From an uncultured bacterium (GTDB taxonomy: Bacteria > Bacteroidota > Bacteroidia > Bacteroidales > UBA932): a stretch of 64,000 nt of DNA. Below, in pieces: positions 57,028 to 64,000 of the stretch. The notes under the pieces were generated by a model. The model saw nothing but the letters and a program-made list of their open reading frames with translations. It searched no databases and was not told where the DNA came from. Position numbers and translations under genes: made by a program. The stretch lies in contig CASGCS010000019.1 of assembly GCA_949300025.1 (NCBI GenBank), positions 124,001-188,000 of the forward strand. The letters are read 5' to 3'. Each line of letters begins with the position of its first letter. The stretch's first letter is position 1.

Positions 57028-58191
57028 ATGGAGAGAGCGGTTTTTGTATCGATTGTAACACCCGAAGTCACTTTGGAGCAGGTTTCAGAATATCTGGACG
57101 AGTTGCAGTTTCTTGCCGAAACGGCAGGGGTTGTAGGTGACAAGAGGTTTGTACAGAAGATGGAACGGGCAAATTCCAAAAGTTATGTGGGTGCTGGAAA
57201 ACTGGAAGAGATAAAGACTTATATACTGGAAAACGAGATAGATCTGGTTATTTTCGATGATGAACTTTCCCCTTCCCAACTGCGGAACCTCGACAGGGAA
57301 CTCAATTGCAGGATTCTCGACAGAACCAATCTTATTCTGGATATTTTTGCCCAGCGTGCCAAGACTGCCTATGCCAAGACACAGGTGGAGTTGGCCCAAT
57401 ATCAGTATCTGCTGCCCCGTCTTACAAGAATGTGGACACACCTGGAGAGGCAGCGCGGAGGCATAGGTATGAGAGGCCCGGGTGAGAGCCAGATAGAGAC
57501 AGACCGGCGAATCATTCTCGACAAGATAAGCAGGCTCAAGGAGCATCTCAGGAAAATTGACCGCCAGATGGCTTCACAACGCGGAAACCGTGGAAATCTG
57601 GTGCGCATATCGCTTGTAGGCTATACCAACGTGGGTAAAAGTACAATTATGAATCTGCTTGCCAAAAGCGACGTGTTTGCCGAAAACAAGCTTTTTGCCA
57701 CTCTCGACACCACTGTGCGCAAGGTTGTAATAGAAAATGTGCCCTTTTTGCTGAGCGATACGGTAGGTTTTATAAGAAAGTTGCCGCATCAGTTGGTAGA
57801 ATCATTCAAGAGCACTCTCGACGAAGTACGGGAAGCGGATATTCTTATGCATGTGGTGGACATTTCGCATCCCAATTTCGAAGAGCAGATAAGGGTTGTA
57901 AAGCAGACGCTTCAGGATATAGGAGCGGCAGACAAGCCTGTCTACATGGTCTTCAATAAAATAGACGCATATAAATACGTGGAGCAGGATGAGTTCTCCC
58001 TGGAGGAGAAAAAGGCGGAAAACTACACTTTGGAGGAGTTGAAGAATTCATGGATGTACAAGGAGAATACTCCAGCCATTTTCATCTCTGCAAGGGAAAA
58101 ACTTCATATAGACAAACTGCGGAACGATTTGTACAAGATGGTGGCAGAAATCCATGCCGGACGCTGGCCTTTCGACAATTTTCTATGGTAA
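57028..58191 (+). CDS. hflX: GTPase HflX
   Basis: This 387-residue protein has the N-terminal HflX domain (AGKLEEIKTYILEN, LELSPSQLRNL-like region), a helical linker with RGGIGMRGPGESQIE, and a GTPase domain with G1 GYTNVGKST at about 197-205. It splits stalled or stress-halted ribosomes. The plus-strand codons favour G and T endings, like ruvB. Confidence 0.95.
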   Translation: MERAVFVSIVTPEVTLEQVSEYLDELQFLAETAGVVGDKRFVQKMERANSKSYVGAGKLEEIKTYILENEIDLVIFDDELSPSQLRNLDRELNCRILDRTNLILDIFAQRAKTAYAKTQVELAQYQYLLPRLTRMWTHLERQRGGIGMRGPGESQIETDRRIILDKISRLKEHLRKIDRQMASQRGNRGNLVRISLVGYTNVGKSTIMNLLAKSDVFAENKLFATLDTTVRKVVIENVPFLLSDTVGFIRKLPHQLVESFKSTLDEVREADILMHVVDISHPNFEEQIRVVKQTLQDIGAADKPVYMVFNKIDAYKYVEQDEFSLEEKKAENYTLEELKNSWMYKENTPAIFISAREKLHIDKLRNDLYKMVAEIHAGRWPFDNFLW

Positions 58192-58212
58192 GAGGGTAGG
58201 GGGCTGCTTTTT

Positions 58213-59007
58213 TCAGCCGTTTATAAATGACTTTATTGCCTCTACACACTCTTTTTGGCACTCTATAAAGGAGTTGTGCCCGCAGGGAGTCAATCTTACG
58301 ACAACGGCTTTCGGGCATTGCGATGCTATCTGGTCTGCCATCTGCGTTGAGATGAACTTGTCATCATTGCCAAAGAAGAGAAGCGCATTTTCTGCATTGG
58401 AAAGGGTGCTGCAATTGTCTGCACGCTGCATCATTCCTCTCAGACATGCGGTTATGCCGGCCGGGTCATGTGCTTCGCAGATCTCTATCGTCTCCTCTAT
58501 TTTGTCATCGAATTTTCTAAGGTTTTCCGCGGCGTACATCTTTGGGATGCTCAATGCGGCCAGGCTCAGAAGTTTCCCGTTGTTTATAAGTTCTATTTCC
58601 CGCTCTCTGTCTGCCTTTTTTTCGGGTGCGTCTGCATAAGGGTTTGAATTGAGCAGTATGATTCCCTCATAGGTTTCGGGGTGTCTCGCGATGCATTGCT
58701 GTGCAATGTAGCCACCCATGGAGTGCCCTGCAACGTATGCCTTTTCAACTCCGCATATTTTCAGGACTTCGGTTGCAAGGTCTGCCGCAAATTCAATGCT
58801 GTTTATCTCCGGGTCGGAGCCTGTAAGGCCGTGCCCGGGCAGGTCTATTGCAATGACCCTGAACCCTTCTTTTTGAAGTGCTTCAGAAAATTCTTCAAAA
58901 ATATAGAGAGTTTCGAGATACCCGTGCAGCAGAATTATGCTCTTATCTCCTTTTTTGGAATCGGAAATATGAATCGGAAGCGAGCCTGTAGTTGCAAAAA
59001 ATTCCAT
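58213..59007 (-). CDS. Alpha/beta hydrolase
   Basis: This 264-residue protein has the alpha/beta-hydrolase fold: HGYLET oxyanion region (residues about 29-34), nucleophile elbow GHSMGG (about residue 96), an Asp near DDKF and a C-terminal His in CGHNSFIE. No signal peptide is present. The substrate is unknown; menaquinone-pathway or esterase members look similar. Confidence 0.85.
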   Translation of the reverse strand: MEFFATTGSLPIHISDSKKGDKSIILLHGYLETLYIFEEFSEALQKEGFRVIAIDLPGHGLTGSDPEINSIEFAADLATEVLKICGVEKAYVAGHSMGGYIAQQCIARHPETYEGIILLNSNPYADAPEKKADREREIELINNGKLLSLAALSIPKMYAAENLRKFDDKIEETIEICEAHDPAGITACLRGMMQRADNCSTLSNAENALLFFGNDDKFISTQMADQIASQCPKAVVVRLTPCGHNSFIECQKECVEAIKSFING

Positions 59008-59069
59008 ATATAGATTTCTACTCTAAGGCAAATATAGGGATTTTATATTGAATCCTGTTTCGTATTAAT

Positions 59070-59094
59070 AAAAAAGGCGGCTTTTTCAGCCGCC
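59070..59094 (-). terminator. Terminator of the tonB gene
   Basis: On the minus strand GGCGGCT, a 5-nt loop, AGCCGCC and a run of T follow the TonB stop codon by about 25 bp, giving a 7-bp perfect stem. Confidence 0.8.
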
Positions 59095-59118
59095 CTCTCT
59101 TTTCCTCCTGACAGATTG

Positions 59119-59814
59119 TTACATCAATCTGAAGATAACGGGGAATGTGTATCTTACTCTCACCGGCCGGTCTCTTTGCTTACCAGGTGTCCATTTGGGA
59201 GAGCTTTGTACAACTCTCACAGCCTCTCTGTCGAGTGATGAGTCGATACCGCGCAGTACAACCACGTTTGTAACGCTTCCATCTCTCTCAACAGTGAACT
59301 GCAACATCACACGCCCGCTGATACCGTTCTCTTTGGCAATTTCGGGGTATACGATGTTTTTTGAAACCCATGCTGTAAATTCAGACTGGTCTCCACCCAT
59401 GAATTTGGGCTTCTCATCAACGATTGCAACAGGAATTTCCTCTTCTTCCTCTTCCTCTTCAGTTGTGCCTTGAGGAACGTAGTTTCTGATTTCAACTCCC
59501 ATGTCTGCATCATCTTCGACTGATATAAGCAACTCTGTGTCTACTTGTATATCATCGTCAACGATATCGATGAAGTCTGACAACACTGGCTCCTTGGGTG
59601 CCTCCGGCGGCGGAGGAGTCTCTTCCTGAGTAATAGGAATAATTTCTTCTTCTGCTACAACAGCAGTTTCTTCCTGAAATGTACTTACTGTTTTCTCAGC
59701 AGTGCTCCATTCAAATGCCGCAAGAACCAGCAAAAGGGCAATAATCAAACCAACTTCTCTGTAAAGTAATTTTCTGCCCTCCAAGTCGGCTTTCGGTGAT
59801 TTTTTAATTTCCAT
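59119..59814 (-). CDS. TonB family energy transducer
   Basis: This 231-residue protein has an N-terminal membrane span (about 20-40), a Pro- and Glu-rich linker (EETPPPPEAPKEP), and a TonB C-terminal domain (YPEIAKENGISGRVMLQFTVERDG, ending in YTFPVIFRL). It passes proton-motive energy from ExbB/D to TonB-dependent outer-membrane receptors. ExbB/D are not adjacent. The linker is acidic, which is common for Bacteroidetes TonB proteins. Confidence 0.93.
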   Translation of the reverse strand: MEIKKSPKADLEGRKLLYREVGLIIALLLVLAAFEWSTAEKTVSTFQEETAVVAEEEIIPITQEETPPPPEAPKEPVLSDFIDIVDDDIQVDTELLISVEDDADMGVEIRNYVPQGTTEEEEEEEEIPVAIVDEKPKFMGGDQSEFTAWVSKNIVYPEIAKENGISGRVMLQFTVERDGSVTNVVVLRGIDSSLDREAVRVVQSSPKWTPGKQRDRPVRVRYTFPVIFRLM

Positions 59815-59961
59815 ATTCTTTGAGTATTTTCCGTATTTAAGCGTTGTAAAATTAGTAAATTATTTACAATCTGCGACAAAAATGTTGATAAACTTGTAAA
59901 AATTTATTTTAAACAACGCATTATCAGGAAGTTATACCAATGTCAATTATTAACAATTTAC

Positions 59962-60903
59962 TTATACGAGCTTCATTTCATGAAGAACGCTGTTGGTTTT
60001 CCTTACTGCATCGGCGCTCTTGTTGAACAATTCCTGCTCCTCTTTGTTAAGCTTGAGTTTTACAACTTTTTCACAGCCCTTTCTGCCGATGACTGCGGGT
60101 ACTCCAATGCAGATATCTTCTTGTCCGTATTCGCCGTTCAAGGCTACGCAGCAAGGATATACCTTCTTTTCATCAAGTATGATTGCCTTTACCAGAGCTG
60201 CTCCGGCTGCACCCGGTGCATACCATGCGGATGTTCCGAGAAGTTTGGTGAGAGTTGCTCCGCCGACCATCGTATCGGCAACCACTTTGTCAGCTGCGGC
60301 TTTTGAGAGCAGTTCCTTTACAGGTGTGCCCTTGTAGTTTGCAAAACGGATGAGAGGAATCATGGTAGTGTCGCCGTGTCCGCCGATAACCATACCCTCA
60401 ATGTCGCTTGCAGCACCCTTGAGGGCCATGCTCAGGTAGCATGTGAAACGGCTGCTGTCGAGAATGCCGCCCATTCCGATAATCCTGTTTTTGGGAAGTT
60501 TGTATTTCTTGTATGTGAGATATGTCATTGTATCCATAGGGTTGGCTATGACAACCAGTATGGCGTTGGGAGAGTATTTGAGTATATTGTCTACAACACT
60601 GCTGACAATGCCGGCGTTTACTCCTATCAGTTCCTCTCTTGTCATACCCGGTTTTCTGGGCATGCCTGATGTGATGACCACTACGTCTGATTTTGCAGTT
60701 GCCTTGTAATCGTTGGTTACGCCCTTGATCTTTGTTGTAAACTGATAGAGGTTTGCAGACTGCTGCATGTCAAGTGCCTTTCCTTCGGCTACGCCCTCTT
60801 TAATGTCGAGCAGCACTATTTCTGAACAGAATTTCATATGCAACATTGCGTTTGCACATGTGGCGCCCACGTTGCCGGCGCCGATTACGCTAACTTTTGC
60901 CAT
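59962..60903 (-). CDS. mdh: Malate dehydrogenase
   Basis: This 313-residue LDH/MDH family protein has the NAD motif GAGNVGAT (8-15). MPRKPGMTR (81-89) holds the Arg residues that select oxaloacetate, and GGHGDTTM has the catalytic His. The length and the Arg-rich loop fit malate rather than lactate dehydrogenase. It links to the fumarate reductase genes in the reductive branch of the TCA pathway. It is divergent from ybeY. Confidence 0.95.
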   Translation of the reverse strand: MAKVSVIGAGNVGATCANAMLHMKFCSEIVLLDIKEGVAEGKALDMQQSANLYQFTTKIKGVTNDYKATAKSDVVVITSGMPRKPGMTREELIGVNAGIVSSVVDNILKYSPNAILVVIANPMDTMTYLTYKKYKLPKNRIIGMGGILDSSRFTCYLSMALKGAASDIEGMVIGGHGDTTMIPLIRFANYKGTPVKELLSKAAADKVVADTMVGGATLTKLLGTSAWYAPGAAGAALVKAIILDEKKVYPCCVALNGEYGQEDICIGVPAVIGRKGCEKVVKLKLNKEEQELFNKSADAVRKTNSVLHEMKLV

Positions 60904-61035
60904 AATTATTTGATTTTGGTTTAAACTTATTGGTTTTACATTACAATTCTATATTTGCAGCTTTTTTGTAGTTTTGCGCATTGCCTTACAAAGGTAGAAA
61001 CTTTAACTGTATTTTGAACTCAATATCATAAAAGA

Positions 61036-61473
61036 ATGGTTAGATTTTTCACTCAGGACACCTCTTTTAATATTAAAGACAAGTTGCTGCTCAAAAAATG
61101 GATAAAAAATGTAATTGCAGCGTATAATTCGGTGCAGGGAGAGATCAGTATAATATTTTGTTCCGACAGTTATCTGCTCGAAATAAACAGAAAATATCTG
61201 GGTCACGACTATTATACCGATATAATTACATTTGATTACTGTGAGCAGAACAGGATTTCGGGTGATCTTTTCATAAGTGTCGATACAGTGAGGGCAAATG
61301 CGGAGTTTTACAACGCGGATTTTTCTGAGGAGCTGCACCGGGTCATTATCCATGGAGTGTTGCACCTTCTCAAGGAGGACGACACTACGCCCTCCCTGCA
61401 GCAGCGGATGCGGGCTGCAGAAGAGAAGGCTCTTGCCCTTCTCGCAGATATGAAATGTAGGGAGGCGAAGTAA
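61036..61473 (+). CDS. ybeY: rRNA maturation RNase YbeY
   Basis: This 145-residue protein has the YbeY metal site with His106 and His110 in HGVLH. The third position, which is His in E. coli, is Asp116 here ([11 protein letters not shown]). YbeY takes part in 16S rRNA 3' processing and ribosome quality control. It starts the ybeY-mnmG pair, with 1 bp between the genes. Confidence 0.93.
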   Translation: MVRFFTQDTSFNIKDKLLLKKWIKNVIAAYNSVQGEISIIFCSDSYLLEINRKYLGHDYYTDIITFDYCEQNRISGDLFISVDTVRANAEFYNADFSEELHRVIIHGVLHLLKEDDTTPSLQQRMRAAEEKALALLADMKCREAK

Positions 61474-61474
61474 T

Positions 61475-63445
61475 ATGGAAAACAGATATGACATTATAGT
61501 GGTTGGTGCCGGCCATGCCGGATGCGAGGCTTCGGTGGCCGCTGCAAAATTGGGATGCAGAGTGTTGCTCATAACCATGGATATGAACAAAATAGCTCAA
61601 ATGTCGTGCAATCCGGCCATTGGAGGAATAGCAAAAGGACAGATTGTCAAAGAGATAGATGCACTCGGCGGCTTTTCAGGCCTGGTTACCGATGCTTCCA
61701 CCCTCCAATTCAGAATGCTGAACAGATCCAAGGGGCCTGCCATGTGGAGCCCGCGGGCGCAGTGCGACCGTATCTTTTTTTCATTCAACTGGAGATATGT
61801 TCTGGAAAATACTCCGAATCTTTATATATGGCAAGATGTCGTAGACGATATTCAAATTTCAGACAAAGGAGAAGTAGAGTCGGTATCGACTATAATGGGG
61901 GCAAGATTCCATACTTCAAAATTGATTATAACAGCCGGTACATTCTTGAACGGAAGACTGTTTGTCGGAAAAAGCATGACTGAGGGCGGACGGGTAGGGG
62001 AGCTCTCTTCCTATAGTATTACAGACAAATTGAAATCTTTTGGAATCGAATATGACAGAATGAAGACTGGCACTCCTCCAAGAATTGATGCCCGTTCCAT
62101 AGATCTTTCAAAACTGGAGGTCCAGCAAGGTGACGAACTTCCTGCCAGATTCTCGTTCTTGAATATTCCTTCTCCCATACAGTCGTATGCAACCCAGTTA
62201 TGCTGTTACATGGTCCATACAAACGAGGCGGTGCATGATGCGCTTCGTAAAGGGTTTAAGGATTCTCCTCTTTTTTCAGGAGTAATTCACGGCAGAGGTC
62301 CGAGATATTGTCCAAGTATAGAGGACAAACTGCGAACATTTGAAGGGAAGAATACTCACCAGCTTTTTCTGGAACCGGAAGGATGGAATACTCACGAGTT
62401 CTATCTTCAGGGCTTTTCTTCGTCGCTTCCACTCCAGACCCAACTCGAGGCCCTGCGAAAAATTCCCGGGATGGAGAGCGTAGAAATTTTCAGGGCGGCC
62501 TATGCTGTAGAATACGATTATTTTCCGCCAACACAGTTGAAACCGACTTTGGAATCCAAGATAGTAAGCGGACTTTATTTTGCCGGACAGGTAAACGGAA
62601 CAACAGGATATGAAGAGGCGGCAGCCCAGGGGTTGATGGCAGGAATAAATGCTGCACTTTCCAAAGCCGATAAAGAGCCGTTGGTTCTCAAACGCGATGA
62701 GGCATATATTGGAGTTCTAATTGATGATCTTGTTACAAAAGGGGTAGATGAACCCTACAGGATGTTTACTTCGAGGGCAGAGTATAGAATACTTTTAAGA
62801 CAAGACAATGCCGATTTCAGACTTACGTCTGTTGGCCATAAAATAGGACTTGCTTCTGATGAGCGGTATGCCCTTATGGAGAAAAAATATGCAAAGGTAA
62901 ATGCCCTTATCGAGGAGATGGATTCGAATTCGGTCATTTCAGACGAACTTAATGACTATCTCACTTCTGTAGGCACTTCCCGAATAGAGGGAAGACGTAA
63001 ACTTTCAGACCTGTTGCTGCGGCCTCAAGTGAGAATTTCAGACTTGCTCAAGAATGTTCCACGGGGAACAGAGTATTTGTCGGAATTAAATCTCCTAAAT
63101 ACAGATTGCTGTCAGGGTGTTAAATTCCCGTATAAACCTGCAAAAGAGGTGCAGAAGAATTTGGAATCGAAATTTTCTCCTTCAGAGGAGGCACTTGAGG
63201 CAGTAGAAATTGCCATAAAGTATAGAGGCTATATAGAGAGGGAGCGGAGAATGGCAGATAAAATTTTAAAACTGGAAAATATTACAATTCCAGAAGAGTT
63301 CGATTTTAACAGTGTTTCGTCACTCTCTATCGAGAGCCGGCAAAAACTGATAAAATATAGACCTCTGACAATTGCCCAGGCTTCAAGAATCCCCGGTGTT
63401 TCTCCTGCTGATATTGCTGTTTTATTGGTCTATTTTGGAAGATAG
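61475..63445 (+). CDS. mnmG: tRNA uridine-5-carboxymethylaminomethyl modification enzyme MnmG (GidA)
   Basis: This 656-residue protein has the FAD motif [12 protein letters not shown] near residue 10, then [11 protein letters not shown], and the C-terminal helical domain. With MnmE it makes the wobble-U modification. At about residues 527-531 it has VPRGT, encoded by a 26-bp sequence found again after the stop codon. It is longer than typical MnmG (about 620-630) because of an extra segment of some 25-30 residues between [12 protein letters not shown] and the [18 protein letters not shown] region. Confidence 0.95.
   Translation: MENRYDIIVVGAGHAGCEASVAAAKLGCRVLLITMDMNKIAQMSCNPAIGGIAKGQIVKEIDALGGFSGLVTDASTLQFRMLNRSKGPAMWSPRAQCDRIFFSFNWRYVLENTPNLYIWQDVVDDIQISDKGEVESVSTIMGARFHTSKLIITAGTFLNGRLFVGKSMTEGGRVGELSSYSITDKLKSFGIEYDRMKTGTPPRIDARSIDLSKLEVQQGDELPARFSFLNIPSPIQSYATQLCCYMVHTNEAVHDALRKGFKDSPLFSGVIHGRGPRYCPSIEDKLRTFEGKNTHQLFLEPEGWNTHEFYLQGFSSSLPLQTQLEALRKIPGMESVEIFRAAYAVEYDYFPPTQLKPTLESKIVSGLYFAGQVNGTTGYEEAAAQGLMAGINAALSKADKEPLVLKRDEAYIGVLIDDLVTKGVDEPYRMFTSRAEYRILLRQDNADFRLTSVGHKIGLASDERYALMEKKYAKVNALIEEMDSNSVISDELNDYLTSVGTSRIEGRRKLSDLLLRPQVRISDLLKNVPRGTEYLSELNLLNTDCCQGVKFPYKPAKEVQKNLESKFSPSEEALEAVEIAIKYRGYIERERRMADKILKLENITIPEEFDFNSVSSLSIESRQKLIKYRPLTIAQASRIPGVSPADIAVLLVYFGR
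63053..63078 (+). repeat. 26-bp direct repeat copy 1 with a parS-like core, inside mnmG
   Basis: The core TGTTCCACGGGGAACA (63055-63070) differs at one base (G for T at position 10) from TGTTCCACGTGGAACA, a palindromic form of the parS consensus. The codons read as VPRGT. It is identical to copy 2 at 63452-63477 over all 26 bases. Confidence 0.7.
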
Positions 63446-63451
63446 TTTAAA

Positions 63452-63477
63452 AATGTTCCACGGGGAACAGAGTATTT
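63452..63477 (+). repeat. 26-bp direct repeat copy 2 with a parS-like core, after mnmG
   Basis: Exact copy of 63053-63078, 399 bp further on, in the spacer after the mnmG stop codon. The core is at 63454-63469. Confidence 0.7.
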
Positions 63478-63543
63478 TTTCTTTAAATAAAAGTAAATAA
63501 AGAACTGGACAGCAGCGTAAACAATATAATTCAGTTATAGTTT

Positions 63544-63975
63544 TTATTCCAAGGTGAAATTGAAAAACCCGGATTGGAGTTTTTCAATAATCTGTATGGA
63601 TGACGTCAGCGGTTTTGCCAATGCAAAACAGGTTCCGGTATGTGATTCCGGAGTATAAATGACAATCTGTTCAGCCCTTTCATTTACCGAAAGTGCAGTT
63701 TCACGGAGAAGATTGAAAATTATTTTGTCTGAAAGGTTGCAGTTTTTTCCGAGTAAAAGTGATGTCTCTTCTATTGTCACGCAGTTCGGAGTGTTGTAGT
63801 CTGCATGGGCGATTATATATTCGTCTTTGTTTCTGTACCTGAACCTGCATGTGCATCCCCTGTCCAGAAGAGTGAGATTTATTATGGTTTTATATATCTC
63901 TTCGGGCCAAAGGTAGAGAGGGCTCTCTATTGCTACACGTCTTTTATTTAGAAAGGAGGGGGTCAGTTGTGACAT
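63544..63975 (-). CDS. Hypothetical protein, possibly incomplete at the window edge
   Basis: I do not recognise this 143-residue protein. It has no signal peptide or clear membrane span. The predicted ATG is 25 bp from the window edge, and no stop codon lies in frame upstream, so a longer N-terminus is possible. It has mixed helices and strands, and a Cys pair in RGCTCRF. It is convergent with mnmG. Confidence 0.55.
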   Translation of the reverse strand: MSQLTPSFLNKRRVAIESPLYLWPEEIYKTIINLTLLDRGCTCRFRYRNKDEYIIAHADYNTPNCVTIEETSLLLGKNCNLSDKIIFNLLRETALSVNERAEQIVIYTPESHTGTCFALAKPLTSSIQIIEKLQSGFFNFTLE

Positions 63976-64000
63976 TTGTCTGGTTTTTGTCAGAGAAACT

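Noticed and set aside
59883..59891. TTATCAACA (reverse strand) in the tonB-mdh spacer
   Set aside because: A single word without a cluster, palindrome or skew switch is not enough to call an origin.
1..64000. CRISPR array, tRNA, rRNA, insertion sequence or prophage
   Set aside because: No spaced repeats, cloverleaf-like segments, transposase genes or phage genes were found on either strand by reading; small cryptic RNAs cannot be excluded.

Overview
The window reads as a chromosomal segment of a member of the Bacteroidota, most likely order Bacteroidales. The evidence is phylum-typical gene content: an S46 dipeptidyl-peptidase, a DUF4249 lipoprotein, an EF-G2 paralogue, a Mpi-type master invertase, a split transketolase, a Bacteroidetes-type LptC cluster, and epsilon/Bacteroidetes-type fumarate reductase subunits. 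Bacteroidetes-style promoters (TTTG, 19-21 bp, TAnnTTTG) occur before several genes, and Shine-Dalgarno sequences are not conspicuous. Coding density is high. I found no rRNA, tRNA, CRISPR array, IS element or clear pseudogene.

Layout. 0-7 kb: a U32 peptidase tail, lepA with a YeiH-type transporter, a two-subunit transketolase, and an ECF sigma factor followed by a putative membrane anti-sigma protein and a secreted small protein. 7-20.5 kb: trmN6, lolD and EF-G2 form one minus-strand operon. They are followed by rnhB, glycerate kinase, an S46 peptidase, the Mrp/ApbC ATPase, a DHOD-like enzyme, yqeY, aspS, rsmA and a zinc-ribbon membrane protein. 20.5-37.5 kb: a MacB-like permease with mutS, a sugar acetyltransferase, a DUF4249 lipoprotein flanked by a direct repeat, a serine hydrolase, GT4 and YfhO proteins, an FMN oxidoreductase, an NSS transporter, folA/thyA, an EEP-family protein and ychF. 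37.5-47.1 kb: a minus-strand cluster mfd, coaX, outer-membrane protein, TPR protein, lptC and ppiD-like foldase.

At 47,083-47,450 lies the only long non-coding stretch, a very A+T-rich region with DnaA-box-like words between the divergent genes mfd and ruvB. Synonymous codon choice (T- versus C-ending) flips between strands around this point in the direction expected of a replication origin. To the right come ruvB, a secreted Ntn-hydrolase, a GH20 hexosaminidase, fumarate reductase/succinate dehydrogenase A and B (no membrane anchor gene), a Mpi-type serine invertase, a P1 peptidase, hflX, an alpha/beta hydrolase, a TonB protein, mdh, ybeY and mnmG. The 3' end of mnmG carries one copy, and the spacer after it a second copy, of a 26-bp repeat whose core resembles a parS centromere site.

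Most of the window is housekeeping DNA. The most interesting signals are the candidate oriC, the duplicated parS-like sites, an EF-G paralogue without the catalytic histidine of its G3 motif, and an invertase with no visible local target. All functional statements are made from reading the sequence and general family knowledge; no database search was run.
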